64,000 nt of DNA from Hymenobacter sp. IS2118 (GCF_000715495.1 NZ_JNLX01000157.1:25764-89763), one strand, 5' to 3'. Counted from the stretch's first letter, positions 1-9,221 are shown. The notes: generated from the letters alone by a model not told the origin. A program made the numbers and translations.

Positions 1-903
1 GTGGTCGCTGATTTTTTGCAGGAATTGAACGAGCCTGCCGCCGCAGAGCAGGGCGTGCGCCTGCTGCTGTGGCGCGATGACCTGGCGCATCCGGACCTGC
101 CCGGCAACAAGGCCCGCAAGCTCAAATTCAACCTGGCCGCCGCCCGGCAGCAGGGCCACCATACGTTGCTCACGTTTGGCGGCGCGTACTCCAACCACGT
201 TGCCGCCGTGGCCACGGCCGGCCGGCTGTTCGGCTTCAAAACCATCGGGCTGATACGGGGCGACGACGCACTCGCGCTCAACCCCACGCTAACCCAGGCC
301 GCCGCCGATGGCATGGCCGTGCACTACCTTGACCGCACCGCCTACCGCCGCCGCGCCGACCCCGACTTCATTGCCGGGCAGCTGGCCCGGTTCGGCCCGG
401 CCTACGTGCTGCCCGAAGGTGGCACCAACGCCCTGGCTCTGCTCGGCTGCGCCGAGCTGCTGACCGAGCTGCGCGCGCGCACCGCGTTCGATGCCGTGGC
501 GGTGGCCGTGGGCACGGGCGGCACGCTGGCTGGCCTGCTTACCGGCCTGGCCGGGCAGGAGCAGGCCGTGGGCGTGGCCGCCCTGAAAAATGGCGCCTTC
601 CTGCGCGCCGAAATCGACGCGCTGACGCAGCAGGCCCAAGGCCGGACGGTCGCCGATTATTCGCTGCAAACCGACTATCATTTTGGCGGCTACGCGAAAT
701 ACTCGGCTCCACTGCTGGCGTTTATTCAGCAGTTTGAGGCGCGGCATGGCGTGCTTCTCGACCCGATTTATACTGGTAAGCTGCTGTTTGGCGTGCTCGA
801 TTTGATAGCGCAAGGCTACTTCCGGCGCGGCAGTACCGTGGTGGCCATTCACACTGGGGGGCTGCAAGCCTGGGCGGGTTGGCACGAGCGGTTTGGGCGT
901 TGA
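1..903 (+). CDS. 1-aminocyclopropane-1-carboxylate deaminase / D-cysteine desulfhydrase family PLP enzyme (5' edge)
   Basis: The 300 residues visible match the tryptophan-synthase-beta-like fold type II PLP family of ACC deaminases and D-cysteine desulfhydrases. The PLP-lysine region reads GNKARKLKFNL near residue 35, followed by a serine/asparagine-rich loop (FGGAYSNH) and a glycine-rich phosphate loop (GTGGTLAG) near residue 170. The reading frame begins on a GTG at the first base of the window, so a few N-terminal residues may lie outside it. The substrate cannot be decided from sequence; amino-acid deamination or desulfhydration in the cytoplasm is expected. A palindromic repeat (936-1025) follows, facing the convergent membrane protein gene. 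Confidence 0.85.
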   Translation: MVADFLQELNEPAAAEQGVRLLLWRDDLAHPDLPGNKARKLKFNLAAARQQGHHTLLTFGGAYSNHVAAVATAGRLFGFKTIGLIRGDDALALNPTLTQAAADGMAVHYLDRTAYRRRADPDFIAGQLARFGPAYVLPEGGTNALALLGCAELLTELRARTAFDAVAVAVGTGGTLAGLLTGLAGQEQAVGVAALKNGAFLRAEIDALTQQAQGRTVADYSLQTDYHFGGYAKYSAPLLAFIQQFEARHGVLLDPIYTGKLLFGVLDLIAQGYFRRGSTVVAIHTGGLQAWAGWHERFGR

Positions 904-935
904 GTAGCAGGGTTAGAAACCGTTTGAGTTGTCCT

Positions 936-1025
936 GTCATGCTGAGCGCAGCCGAAGCATCTCGCTCGCTTCGGCCGCACCTTTCGACGAAGCGAGCGAG
1001 ATGCTTCGGCTGCGCTCAGCATGAC
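936..1025. repeat. Palindromic element family R, copy 1
   Basis: Perfect 36-bp arms (936-971 and 990-1025) around an 18-base loop. The arm starts GTCATGCTGAGCGCAGC and continues through GAAGCATCTCGCTCG. It lies between two convergent genes and could act as a bidirectional transcript end. Related copies are at 2994, 4758, 18877, 19028, 29731 and 39233. Confidence 0.9.
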
Positions 1026-1043
1026 CAGTTGGATAGGTTACTG

Positions 1044-2207
1044 CTACTGCTTAACCAGCTTCTTGGCCAGGCGAGCCACTTCCAACGAAGCCAGTACGAA
1101 AATTACTGGTAGGACCGGTGCCAGAAACCGCACGTCCCAGTCATCGACGGTGAGCATGATGATGGCCGTTTGGAGCAGAACGATGGCGGCCAGAAACACC
1201 CGCGCCGGGCGCCAGATGGCCGGGCGCCCGGTGGCCCGCGCCGCCAGCCAATAGGCTGGCCACAACACGGCCACGCCCACCACCCGATGCGCCAGCGAAT
1301 AATGCGGCTTGAGGTAGCTAAGGAAAACGAAAAGCTTGCCCAGCATCAGCCGGCCCAGATAGATTGGGTTGTGGAAGGCGAAATAGAGCACGCGCGCGGC
1401 CGGGCCGGTGCCGGGCGGCGGCATATGCAGCGGCTCGGTTTGGTGCACGGCCCAGAGCTGGTAACGAAAAATCAGCTCGCCCCGCTCGTAAGTATCCATG
1501 AGGTAGTAGGTGGCGAGCTGGTGGTTGAGCGCCTGCCAGAGCGCGGGCGACAGCAGCACCAGCAGCAGCAGCGCGGCGCGCCAGGGCCGTGGGTCGCGCC
1601 GGCGCCGCAGCACATCCAGCCCGGCCAGCCCCGCTGCCAGCCCCACCAGGAAGCCGTTGGGCCGGACCAGCGCCGTGAGTAGCAGGGCCAGCAGCAGCAG
1701 GGCCCAATCCTGGCGGCGGCCGTGACGCACGCGGGTGAAGGCCCCGAACGAGAGCGCCACCAAGCTGATAAACAGCGACTCGGTGAGCAGAAAAACGTTG
1801 AACCGCTGAATGTCGGGCCAGGCGATAAAGAGCAGCGTAGCCCCAGCTGCGGCCGCACGATGGCCCAGCGCCAGCCGGCGGGTACCGCGGTAAATGGCCC
1901 GCGTGGCCAGAGCCGAAACCGCCATCTGGCCCGCCACAATGCCCCACCACCCCAGCCCCAGCCGCAGCCACAGGCTCTGGAACAGCGGGTAGAGCACGTA
2001 GCGCAGGTTGTGGCCGGGCTCGAAGTAGCTGCGCTCGGCAATGTTGGCGGCGTATTCGAGGTAACGGGCGCTGTCGTTGGCGAAGTGCGGGCCCCGAAAC
2101 TGCCACAGGTACCAGAGCTGCACCAGCACCCACAGGCCAACCAGCCCGGCCCGGTGCTGCGGCCACAGACGCCGGCCCAGCGAACGAAAAAAGAGAACCA
2201 CGCGCAT
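1044..2207 (-). CDS. Predicted GT-C-like (glycosyltransferase family 39-type) membrane protein
   Basis: 387 residues, mostly hydrophobic, with about ten predicted membrane segments. An acidic motif after the first segment (HFANDSARYLEYA) resembles the Asp-containing first loop of GT-C lipid-linked-sugar transferases, and WDVRFLAP near the C-terminus resembles the 'RY/RF' end region of the same class. The ATG at 2207 was chosen because the upstream in-frame extension is low-complexity arginine and overlaps the divergent DUF4230 gene. Function as a polyprenyl-phosphate-sugar transferase is inferred only from this architecture. It is divergent from the gene at 2272, with 64 bases between starts. 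Confidence 0.65.
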   Translation of the reverse strand: MRVVLFFRSLGRRLWPQHRAGLVGLWVLVQLWYLWQFRGPHFANDSARYLEYAANIAERSYFEPGHNLRYVLYPLFQSLWLRLGLGWWGIVAGQMAVSALATRAIYRGTRRLALGHRAAAAGATLLFIAWPDIQRFNVFLLTESLFISLVALSFGAFTRVRHGRRQDWALLLLALLLTALVRPNGFLVGLAAGLAGLDVLRRRRDPRPWRAALLLLVLLSPALWQALNHQLATYYLMDTYERGELIFRYQLWAVHQTEPLHMPPPGTGPAARVLYFAFHNPIYLGRLMLGKLFVFLSYLKPHYSLAHRVVGVAVLWPAYWLAARATGRPAIWRPARVFLAAIVLLQTAIIMLTVDDWDVRFLAPVLPVIFVLASLEVARLAKKLVKQ

Positions 2208-2271
2208 CAACCGCAAAGCTAGCTGCCCGCGCCGCCGAACACCGCGCCGCCGCCGCCGTATTGTAGAGCCT

Positions 2272-2907
2272 ATGAACCTTGTCCGTCTGTTTCGCCGTCT
2301 GCTTCCGTTGTTGTTTTTAGTGGGGCTGGGCTGGTTTCTGTGGCGCAAAGTGAGCCCCGCGCTCGGCGACCTGGGCACGCTGGCCGACACCCGCCCGCAG
2401 GTGACCGTGACCCACAACACGGTACTGACGCAGGTGGAAGCCCTGGGCCGGCTGGAGCTGGTGCGCTACCGCTTCAAAGACGTGGTGGAGTACAAGCGCC
2501 GCACCTACCGGTTTCTGCCCGAGTCGAAAGTGGCGCTGGTGGTGGCGGGCGAGGCCGTGGGCTGCATCGATTTGCGCAAGCTAAAGCCGCAGGACGTGGT
2601 GCTGGAAGGTGATTCCATCGTGCGCGTGTCCTTGCCCGCGCCCGAGCTGTGCAGCTTCCAGGTAAACCACAACCAGAGCCGGGTTTTCAGCACTGAAAAC
2701 GGCTTTTTTCAGGATGCCGAGCTGGTGGACGAGGGCTACAAGTACGCCGAAGCACAGGTGCGCAACGCCGCGCTCCAGTCCGGCATTCTGGCCGCCACCC
2801 AGCGCAATGCCGAGCAGATTCTCGTGCCCATGCTGCGCACCCTCACCGGCCGCCGCGTCATCCTGGGCCAGCAAATGCAATTGCCGAAAGCCGGCCCCAA
2901 GCAGTAG
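2272..2907 (+). CDS. DUF4230 domain-containing membrane-anchored protein
   Basis: 211 residues. An N-terminal membrane anchor (residues about 4-24, RLFRRLLPLLFLVGLGWFLW) is followed by a soluble domain matching DUF4230. That family is widespread in Bacteroidota and Firmicutes and has no established function. Typical features seen are the beta-rich start (VTHNTVLTQVEALGRLELVRY) and the helical end (AEAQVRNAALQSGILAATQRNAEQIL). The ATG at 2272 is preferred because it gives a normal anchor, whereas upstream in-frame codons are shadow sequence of the divergent gene. The protein probably faces the periplasm or cytoplasmic membrane surface. Confidence 0.75.
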   Translation: MNLVRLFRRLLPLLFLVGLGWFLWRKVSPALGDLGTLADTRPQVTVTHNTVLTQVEALGRLELVRYRFKDVVEYKRRTYRFLPESKVALVVAGEAVGCIDLRKLKPQDVVLEGDSIVRVSLPAPELCSFQVNHNQSRVFSTENGFFQDAELVDEGYKYAEAQVRNAALQSGILAATQRNAEQILVPMLRTLTGRRVILGQQMQLPKAGPKQ

Positions 2908-2908
2908 G

Positions 2909-2955
2909 TAATTAGCCGTTAGCTCTCAGCTACTAGCCGTTAGCTTTTCGATTTA
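2909..2955. repeat. TTAGC-type short repeat tract
   Basis: A degenerate string of TTAGCCGTTAGCT / CAGCTACTAGC units after the DUF4230 stop. Similar strings occur at 39196-39220, 39362-39402 and 42332-42362. It sits directly beside an R-family palindrome, as at 39.2 kb. Confidence 0.55.
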
Positions 2956-2993
2956 TTATCAATGCATTAGAGCTAAAAATCATAAGGTCGGTA

Positions 2994-3085
2994 GTCATGC
3001 TGAGCTTGTCGAAGCATCTCTACCGCTTCGTTGAATCAATTAGATTAGTTGTGCGGTAGAGATGCTTCGACAAGCTCAGCATGAC
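2994..3085. repeat. Palindromic element family R, copy 2 (variant core)
   Basis: 33-bp perfect arms (2994-3026; 3053-3085) starting GTCATGCTGAGCTTGTC and continuing with GAAGCATCTCTACCGC. The outer bases match copy 1, while the inner core is the 'CTTGTC/CTACCGC' variant also seen at 19028 and 29731. Confidence 0.9.
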
Positions 3086-3178
3086 CTCTCTTTCTCTGAT
3101 TTGTACTTCTTTAGGAACAAGTCTACTACCTTAAAATCACCTGTTGATTATTTAGGTTGAAATACTTGAGAAGGCACG

Positions 3179-3682
3179 CTACTCGTCGTCCTCTAGCTCT
3201 TTGCCCAGGTCGTCCAAGGCCATTTTTATCAGGTCCTGCTCGTAGCCCTTGCCGGTGAGGTACTGGGATATTTTCATGCGGCGCACGCGCGGGTTCTTTT
3301 CCTTTTCCTGGCGGTCCTTCTTCTCCATCACTTCCACGAGGTTTTGGTAATATTCCTCGCCGTCAATCTCCTTCATGCCGGATTTGATGCAGTACTCGCT
3401 GAGCCCTTTGTACTTGAGCTCTTGCAAAATGCGGCGACGGCCCCACTTCTTTTGGCGATAGTGCCCGCGCACAAAAGCCTGAGCAAACCGCTCTTCGTCG
3501 AGCAGCTTTTCCCGGCTCAGGCGAATGATGATTTCGCCGGCATCGTCCTCGTCCAGGCCGTAGGAGCGTAGCTTTTGCTCCACCTCTTTTTGGGTGCGCT
3601 CCTGGTAGGCGCAGAAAGCGGCAATTTTTTGCAGGGCTTCGCCGGGCGTGTACTGCTTGGGCGTTTTGTCGGTTTTAAACAT
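3179..3682 (-). CDS. recX: RecX-family regulator of RecA
   Basis: 167 residues, small and charged, matching RecX, which binds RecA filaments and dampens recombinase activity. Visible repeats of the RecX three-helix unit are: ALQKIAAFCAYQERTQKEVEQKL (residues about 13-35), LLDEERFAQAFVRGHYRQKKWGRRRILQEL (about 58-88), and a third unit ending LTGKGYEQDLIKMAL. The ATG at 3682 gives the usual family length. An upstream in-frame extension runs into the divergent transporter and is unlikely. recA is not in the window, which is common in this phylum. Confidence 0.88.
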   Translation of the reverse strand: MFKTDKTPKQYTPGEALQKIAAFCAYQERTQKEVEQKLRSYGLDEDDAGEIIIRLSREKLLDEERFAQAFVRGHYRQKKWGRRRILQELKYKGLSEYCIKSGMKEIDGEEYYQNLVEVMEKKDRQEKEKNPRVRRMKISQYLTGKGYEQDLIKMALDDLGKELEDDE

Positions 3683-3696
3683 GGGATTTAGCGCGA

Positions 3697-4713
3697 ATGG
3701 GGCAGATAATCCTGAACAATGCGTTCGGCACTTCGTTACCCAATTGGGCGCATCGTTACGCAATTAAATACTCGGCTACCGGTCTGACTCTTGGTTTGAA
3801 ACTGGAAATATCTCTTGGCATTCGCCATATGTTGCTGAGTACGGTGCTCTTTGCGGGCATGAATGCCTGCGTGAAACAGCTGTCTCACCTGCCCGCCCTG
3901 GAAATTATTTTCTTCCGGTCCATCTTTTCCATTGTGGCCAGCTACGTGGCGTTGCGGCGGCTGGGCGTAGCCCCGCTGGGCCACAACCGCCGCCTGCTCG
4001 TGAGCCGCGGCAGCACGGGCGCGGTGGCGCTGGTGTGCTACTTTCTGGCTTTGCAAAACCTGCCCCTGGCCACAGCCGTGACCGCCCAATACCTGGCCCC
4101 GATTTTCACGGCCGTGATGGGCATCTGGCTGGTGCGCGAGCCGGTGCGCGGCTGGCAGTGGCTGTTTTTCGCCCTGAGCTTTGGCGGCGTGGTGCTGGTG
4201 CAGCAGGGTGGGCCACCGGCCAGCGCCGGGGCTGGGACGGCCGCGGCGGGCCTGGCGTTTCTGGGAGTGGGCGTGCTGGGTGCGCTGCTTTCGGGCCTGA
4301 GCTACAACGCCATCCGCAAGCTGCGCGGGCGCGAGCATCCGCTGGTGATTGTGTTTTATTTCCCCTTGATTTCGTTGCCGCTGGCGGCGTTGGGCTGCCT
4401 GTTTCAGTGGCAGTCGCCGCAAGGCGCCGACTGGTTCTGGCTGCTGGCCTGCGGTGCGTTCACGCAGGTGGCCCAGGTGAGCATGACGCGCGCCTACCAA
4501 CTCGAACGCCTGAGCCGGGTGGCGCCGCTCAACTACCTCGGGCTGTTTTACGCGCTGGGCCTGGGCTACGTGTTTTTTGGCGAAATCTTTGGTCCGCTGG
4601 CCTACGGCGGCATGGCCCTGGTGGTGCTGGGCGTGGGCCTGAATGCCTGGTACACGGCCCGCGTTGATGCCCATGCCGCCGCCTTGGCGCCCGCCGAAGA
4701 AGTTGTGGCTTGA
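3697..4713 (+). CDS. EamA/DMT-superfamily transporter
   Basis: 338 residues as drawn, with ten predicted membrane helices arranged as two EamA repeats (about residues 43-170 and 185-325). The family (RhaT/YdcZ/EamA) exports or imports small metabolites; the substrate is not predictable here. The start is uncertain. The ATG at 3697 is only 14 bases from the divergent recX start, which leaves no promoter. Codon 3796 (TTG) or 3829 (ATG) may be the real start. Homologues usually carry a short 'GIRHMLLS'-like lead into helix 1, which favours a start upstream of 3829. Confidence 0.8.
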   Translation: MGQIILNNAFGTSLPNWAHRYAIKYSATGLTLGLKLEISLGIRHMLLSTVLFAGMNACVKQLSHLPALEIIFFRSIFSIVASYVALRRLGVAPLGHNRRLLVSRGSTGAVALVCYFLALQNLPLATAVTAQYLAPIFTAVMGIWLVREPVRGWQWLFFALSFGGVVLVQQGGPPASAGAGTAAAGLAFLGVGVLGALLSGLSYNAIRKLRGREHPLVIVFYFPLISLPLAALGCLFQWQSPQGADWFWLLACGAFTQVAQVSMTRAYQLERLSRVAPLNYLGLFYALGLGYVFFGEIFGPLAYGGMALVVLGVGLNAWYTARVDAHAAALAPAEEVVA

Positions 4714-4757
4714 TTTGGCTTTTAAGTACTCGAGCAAAAGTAATCGAAGCAAAAATC

Positions 4758-4845
4758 GTCATGCAGAGCGCAGTGAAGCATCTCGCTCGCCCCGTTGGGC
4801 TGCTTCAACCCAGCGAGCGAGATGCTTCGCTGCGCTCTGCATGAC
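4758..4845. repeat. Palindromic element family R, copy 3
   Basis: 33-bp arms (4758-4790; 4813-4845) with one mismatch, starting GTCATGCAGAGCGCAGTG. The upstream flank GCAAAAGTAATCGAAGCAAA is almost repeated in front of copy 5 (19005-19026), so the mobile or duplicated unit may extend beyond the hairpin. Confidence 0.88.
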
Positions 4846-4972
4846 AACACCAAGTCAAGAACACACTTACTTCTACACGACCACTTAAATAGGCCCCACA
4901 GGCAACCATTGGCCTCTGGGCGGCATCAGTTGCGCGAAGGCCGTAACTTGGCCGGGTTAAGTTTTCTGCTTT

Positions 4973-7621
4973 ATGTTATTATCTACACTACGTCTGCCCA
5001 CTTTTCTACTGTTGCTCGTTTGGTTGCCATTCGTGGGCTTTGCCGGGGTGATTAAAGGCACGGTGAGCGGGGCCAACCAGCAGGGCCTGGCCTTTGCCAA
5101 CGTGGCGGTGCGGGGCTCGGCCACCAGCACGGGCTCCAACGAGCAGGGCGAGTTTCAGCTGCGGCTGCCGGCGGGGCAATACGAGCTGGTGTTTCAGTAC
5201 GTGGGCTACCGGCCGCTTATTCAGCCGGTGCGCGTGCAGGGTGGCGACACGGCCGTGACGGTGAACGTGACGCTCCAGCCGGAGTCCTACAACTTGGGCG
5301 AGGTGCTGGTGAAATCCACCGACCGCGACCCGGCCTACGCCATTATTCAGCAGGCGCAGCAGTGGCGCGCCTACCACCGCCGCGAAGTGGCCGCCTACCG
5401 GGCCCGCGTCTACATCAAAAGCCTGGGCCGCATCAACGACACGCCGGAGAAAATCATGGGCCTGTTCAAGCTCGGCCCCGACATCAAAAAAGGCATTTTT
5501 TACCTGTCCGAAAGCCTCTCCGACATCAGCTTTGCCCAGCCCAACGTGGTGAAGGAGCGCATGATATCGAGCCGGGTGAGCGGCGACTCGCGGGGCATCA
5601 GCTTCAACCGGGCCAGCGCGGCCCGCAACCTGGGCTTCTACGAAAACCTGATAAAGCCCGGCTTCTCGGAGCGCGGCTTCGTGTCGCCCATCGCCAGCAA
5701 CGCCATGCTGTTCTACAAGTACGAGCTGGTGGGCAGCACCCCGCAGGGCGGCGTGACGGTGCACAAAATTCGGGTGACGCCGCGGCGCCGCACCGACCCG
5801 GTTTTCTCGGGCTTCATCTACATCGTGGACGAATCCTGGCGCATTCATTCCGTGGATTTGAACCTCGACAAAGACGCCCAGATTGACTACGTGGACGTGC
5901 TGCACATTGCCCAGCAGTACGCCCCGGCCCCCGGCAACCCCAACGTGTGGCTCATTCAGTCGCAGCAAATCCGGGCCGACCTGTCGGGCATGGGCTTCAA
6001 GGGGTCGGGCTACATTACGGCGGTGCTGTCGAACTACGCCAACGTGGTGGCCACCTACCCCACGCCGCCCGTTGCCCGCACCGCGCCGCCCGTGGTGGCC
6101 GAGGGCAAAGACGAGGCCCCGCTGGGCCAGGAAACCGCCGCCCAAATCCGCAAGCGCAAGCCCGACCTGCGCGGCCTCAGCGCCCAGGTACGCAAGCAGG
6201 TGAAAAAGACCGAGCGCGACTCGCTCAAAAACGACCCGTTTGCCCAAATGCCGCGCGGCCAGGTACAATTGGTGGAAAAAGGCGTGAACGAGCGCGACTC
6301 GGCCTACTGGGACCAGGTGCGCCCCGTGCCGCTCACGGCAGAGGAAAAAAAGGACTACGCCGTGAAGGACAGCACCGAAGTCATCCGCGCCTCGCGCCCC
6401 TACCAGGACTCGCTCGACCGCAAGCGCAACGAATTCGAACCCATCAACCTGATTTTGGGCGGCTATACGTACCAGAATAGCTTCAAAAAGCAGTCGGTAA
6501 CGGTGCTGCCGCTGTCGCGCATTTTGCAGTACAACACCGTGGAAGGCGGCGTGCTGAATGCCCAGGCCGTTTTCCGGCAGCGCACCGACGACCGGCGCTA
6601 CTTCACCATCACGCCCACGCTGCGCTACGGATTCAGCAGCAAAGAGCTGAACCCCAGTCTGGAAGCCAGCTGGCAGCTGCACCCGGCCAAGGCGAAGCGG
6701 ATTGCGCTGACGGCAGGCCGCACCATCGAGAATTTCGACCGCAACTCGCAGCTCACGCCCGCCATCAACAGCGTGTACACCCTGCTAGCCAACCGCAACT
6801 ACGCCAAGCTATACCGGCGCGATGGCGCGGAGCTGTCCTACTTCACCGAGCCCGTTAACGGCCTGAACCTGTCGGTCAGCGCCAGCTATTTCGACCGTCG
6901 GGAACTGTTCAACACCACCACCGAGCTGCTGCGCGACGTGCCCGGCCGGGCCTTCACCCCCAACCTGCCGGTGAGCGAGGAGCTGGCCAACCCCGGTTTC
7001 GGCCGTAGCCAGGTGCTCACGCTGGGTCTGTCGCTGGACTTCAAGCCCGGTCAGCGCTACATCAGCCGGCCCGATGGCAAGTTCAACCTCGGCTCGAAGT
7101 GGCCCACCTTCACCGTGCAGGGCCGCACGGCGGTGGCGGGCGCGCTGGGGGCCGACGTGCGCTACACCCTGCTGCAAGCCGGCGTGCGCGACAATTTCTC
7201 GCTGGGCCTGCTGGGCACCAGCAGCTACCGGGTGAACGTGGGCAGCTTCGTGGGTCGGCAGCGGGGCGTGCAGTTCATGGACTACCGCCACTTCTCGGGC
7301 AACCAGACTATTCTGGCCGGTAGCTTCAACAACTTCCAGCTGCTCGACTACTACCGCTTCAGCACCAACAACAGCTACGTCGAAGGCCACTACGACCACC
7401 ATTTCAACGGCTTTTTCCTCAATAATATCCCGCTGCTGCGCAAGCTGAAGTGGCAGGAAGTGGCCACGGTCAACTACCTCACCACGGCCCAGGCTGGCCA
7501 CTACCTGGAGCTGGGCGTAGGCATCGAGCACATCGTGAAAGTGCTGCGGGTTGATTTCTATACGGCCCTACAAAGCGGCGAAAAGCTGGGCACCGGCGTG
7601 CGGGTAGGCATGGGGTTTTAG
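4973..7621 (+). CDS. DUF5686 / carboxypeptidase-like regulatory domain outer-membrane protein
   Basis: 882 residues. A signal peptide (hydrophobic residues about 8-24, ending VGFAG) is followed by a CarboxypepD_reg-like beta domain (IKGTVSGANQQGLAFANVAVRG ... VGYRP, about 27-105). Then comes a long DUF5686 region with a predicted beta-barrel C-terminus ending in phenylalanine (GTGVRVGMGF), as in outer-membrane barrels. Family members are surface or outer-membrane proteins of Bacteroidota with unknown substrate. The gene stands alone: an R-family palindrome lies upstream, and an inverted repeat at 7665-7701 separates it from the convergent gene. Confidence 0.85.
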   Translation: MLLSTLRLPTFLLLLVWLPFVGFAGVIKGTVSGANQQGLAFANVAVRGSATSTGSNEQGEFQLRLPAGQYELVFQYVGYRPLIQPVRVQGGDTAVTVNVTLQPESYNLGEVLVKSTDRDPAYAIIQQAQQWRAYHRREVAAYRARVYIKSLGRINDTPEKIMGLFKLGPDIKKGIFYLSESLSDISFAQPNVVKERMISSRVSGDSRGISFNRASAARNLGFYENLIKPGFSERGFVSPIASNAMLFYKYELVGSTPQGGVTVHKIRVTPRRRTDPVFSGFIYIVDESWRIHSVDLNLDKDAQIDYVDVLHIAQQYAPAPGNPNVWLIQSQQIRADLSGMGFKGSGYITAVLSNYANVVATYPTPPVARTAPPVVAEGKDEAPLGQETAAQIRKRKPDLRGLSAQVRKQVKKTERDSLKNDPFAQMPRGQVQLVEKGVNERDSAYWDQVRPVPLTAEEKKDYAVKDSTEVIRASRPYQDSLDRKRNEFEPINLILGGYTYQNSFKKQSVTVLPLSRILQYNTVEGGVLNAQAVFRQRTDDRRYFTITPTLRYGFSSKELNPSLEASWQLHPAKAKRIALTAGRTIENFDRNSQLTPAINSVYTLLANRNYAKLYRRDGAELSYFTEPVNGLNLSVSASYFDRRELFNTTTELLRDVPGRAFTPNLPVSEELANPGFGRSQVLTLGLSLDFKPGQRYISRPDGKFNLGSKWPTFTVQGRTAVAGALGADVRYTLLQAGVRDNFSLGLLGTSSYRVNVGSFVGRQRGVQFMDYRHFSGNQTILAGSFNNFQLLDYYRFSTNNSYVEGHYDHHFNGFFLNNIPLLRKLKWQEVATVNYLTTAQAGHYLELGVGIEHIVKVLRVDFYTALQSGEKLGTGVRVGMGF

Positions 7622-7664
7622 GCGGGGATGTAGCGGATTGGTCGGATTTTGGGGGCGACGCTGC

Positions 7665-7701
7665 ACTGGCGCGAGTTTAACATAGCGTAACTCGCGCCAG
7701 T
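7665..7701. terminator. Inverted repeat between convergent genes
   Basis: 13-bp perfect arms (ACTGGCGCGAGTT, 7665-7677, and its complement 7689-7701) with an 11-base loop. It lies 43 bases after the DUF5686 stop and 50 bases before the end of the facing gene. There is no long T-run, so its role as a bidirectional terminator is a guess. Confidence 0.5.
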
Positions 7702-7751
7702 TTCGGGCTTGTACCGACTTCGCTCGCATTACGAGCACCAACATGCCTAAA

Positions 7752-8605
7752 TTAGGGCAGACAAGAGCGACTTTGTTTTAATACCATTGGCTTATTCACT
7801 AAGCCATAGGAGGAGGCCGACACGGCAACATTGGTCCCCGGAGGCAGCGGCAAGTCGGCAATGCGACTGCCGGTGCCTCCGGGGAACTGGCTTAGGGCAG
7901 GGGCATCGCCGGTGTTGCAGCCCGCTTGCCCTTGCAGGGTGAGGCGCAGAAAATTGATGCTAGTCCCGGGGTACCTGATGGGGTCAGGACCCACCAGTGT
8001 GCCCAAGGCATACGCCCCATTTTGACCCATCCCCACGATGCCATAAGCTGTAAAGACAGTGCTGGTGTTGGGAATGGAACTGCTGGGAGCTGGCGAGAGC
8101 GCGCGCGCCGCAAAGCCACGACCTGATGCATCCACGGCATAGTAGGAGAGTCCATTATCCGATTCCACGGTCCAGCAGACCTCCTCCCGTAACCCGAACC
8201 CGACCGCCCCAAACGTGACAAATCCAGCGGTTGCTGAATAGAGGGCGCTGCTTTCGAGGGTCCCCGTCCCGCTCAGTCTCAGAATTTGCGCCTGTCCACT
8301 GGCCCGCTTGGCGGCGAAGACCACAACGGCGCCCGTGCTAGGCGCAACGGCCAGGTTGAAATAGTCAAGTTCCGTTCCCAGCGGAAATCCGCCGACGTCC
8401 AGCCGCCGCTGCCAACGCAACTGCCCATTGCCATCTACGCACGTGAGGGCATAGGCGGTGGCCTCAATTTGCTCCAGCAGCAGCTCCCCCCCTCGCCCCG
8501 GGGCAACGGCTTGAAAATAGGGATGTAACGGGGTAGCGTTGCCGTCCTGCTGGGATTGGCGTAGGCCGTAAAGGCCGCCAATTCGCCGCTGCCGGAAACG
8601 CGCAC
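7752..8605 (-). pseudogene. Disrupted gene of unknown function (frameshift in a 7-base C/G run)
   Basis: The minus-strand frame from 8420 to 7752 reads as plausible protein but has no normal start. Upstream, a protein-like reading continues in the +1 frame (VRVSGSGELAAFTAYANPS ... PLPRGEGG) up to a GTG at 8605. It joins the downstream frame (ELLLEQIEATAYALTC) if one G is restored in the homopolymer at 8486-8492. The restored protein would be about 284 residues, with no recognised domain and repeated beta-like segments. A TAA precedes the GTG, so the true 5' end may also be missing. It could be a real pseudogene or a homopolymer sequencing error. Confidence 0.5.
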
Positions 8606-8636
8606 TTATTTAGCCTTATCCGATAAATAACCGGTC

Positions 8637-9221
8637 TCAATAGTGGACATCGAAGCGACCTTGTGTTAATTCATTGGTCACGTAGGGCGTCCACGTCTGA
8701 CGCAATTGTCCTTCAAACGTGCCGGCAATGATACGGCGCACGGTGTCCACCTGCGTTAACACAATACGGCTGGTCGCGGCCGTGCTTAGCGCCAACTGAT
8801 GGGCAGCATCTGTCGTCCTATTGTCCTGCAGGGCGAAGCCGGTGGGCACCGGGCGTACTGTGCCCGTAAAATGGGGCGAGCACCGGTAGCTCCCGGGCCC
8901 TCGAATGGAGTCGACTTGTAGCAGGAAGTCTTCTGCGTGCTGCGCCGTAGTGAGTCGGGTGGTCACGAGCAATCTATACAGCCCCCCTGGCCCGCGGTCG
9001 ACGCGGGCCGAAAGCATATTGTCTCGGCAGGGTCCAGAAAAGACGCACGTTTGCCCGTGGGTGGTCCAAACACGTCCGTTGATTTGGAAACCCAGGGTAT
9101 TGGCGCCAACGGCTGTGGCGGCAGGTAACGGCAGCCCAGGCTCCGGCGTTTTGGAACGGTCACACCCACCCAATAGTAAGCAGATGCCCAGGAAAGCCGT
9201 TAGAGTAGAAAGCAGTTTCAT
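8637..9221 (-). CDS. Hypothetical lipoprotein
   Basis: 194 residues. The N-terminus is a lipoprotein signal (MKLLSTLTAFLGICLLLGGC, lipobox LGGC with Cys20). The rest is beta-rich with four further cysteines (CVFSGPC and CSP among them) and no family I recognise. The overall pattern (NGRVWTTHG near the start, FEGQL ... GRFDVHY at the end) resembles small DUF6252-like Bacteroidota lipoproteins that end in a conserved 'G.F.' strand. The ATG at 9221 was chosen because it begins the signal peptide. It probably sits upstream of the disrupted gene in one transcript. Confidence 0.7.
   Translation of the reverse strand: MKLLSTLTAFLGICLLLGGCDRSKTPEPGLPLPAATAVGANTLGFQINGRVWTTHGQTCVFSGPCRDNMLSARVDRGPGGLYRLLVTTRLTTAQHAEDFLLQVDSIRGPGSYRCSPHFTGTVRPVPTGFALQDNRTTDAAHQLALSTAATSRIVLTQVDTVRRIIAGTFEGQLRQTWTPYVTNELTQGRFDVHY

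Noticed and set aside
937..1112. Short frames reading MLSAAEASRS or similar within the R palindromes
   Set aside because: They arise because the repeat arm itself lacks stops; the same peptide appears in each copy and has no independent gene context.
5006..6682. Long minus-strand open frame of 558 codons opposite the DUF5686 gene
   Set aside because: It is a shadow: high GC makes stops rare on the opposite strand, the composition is His/Val/Ala-rich without domains, and the plus-strand gene has a signal peptide and family match.
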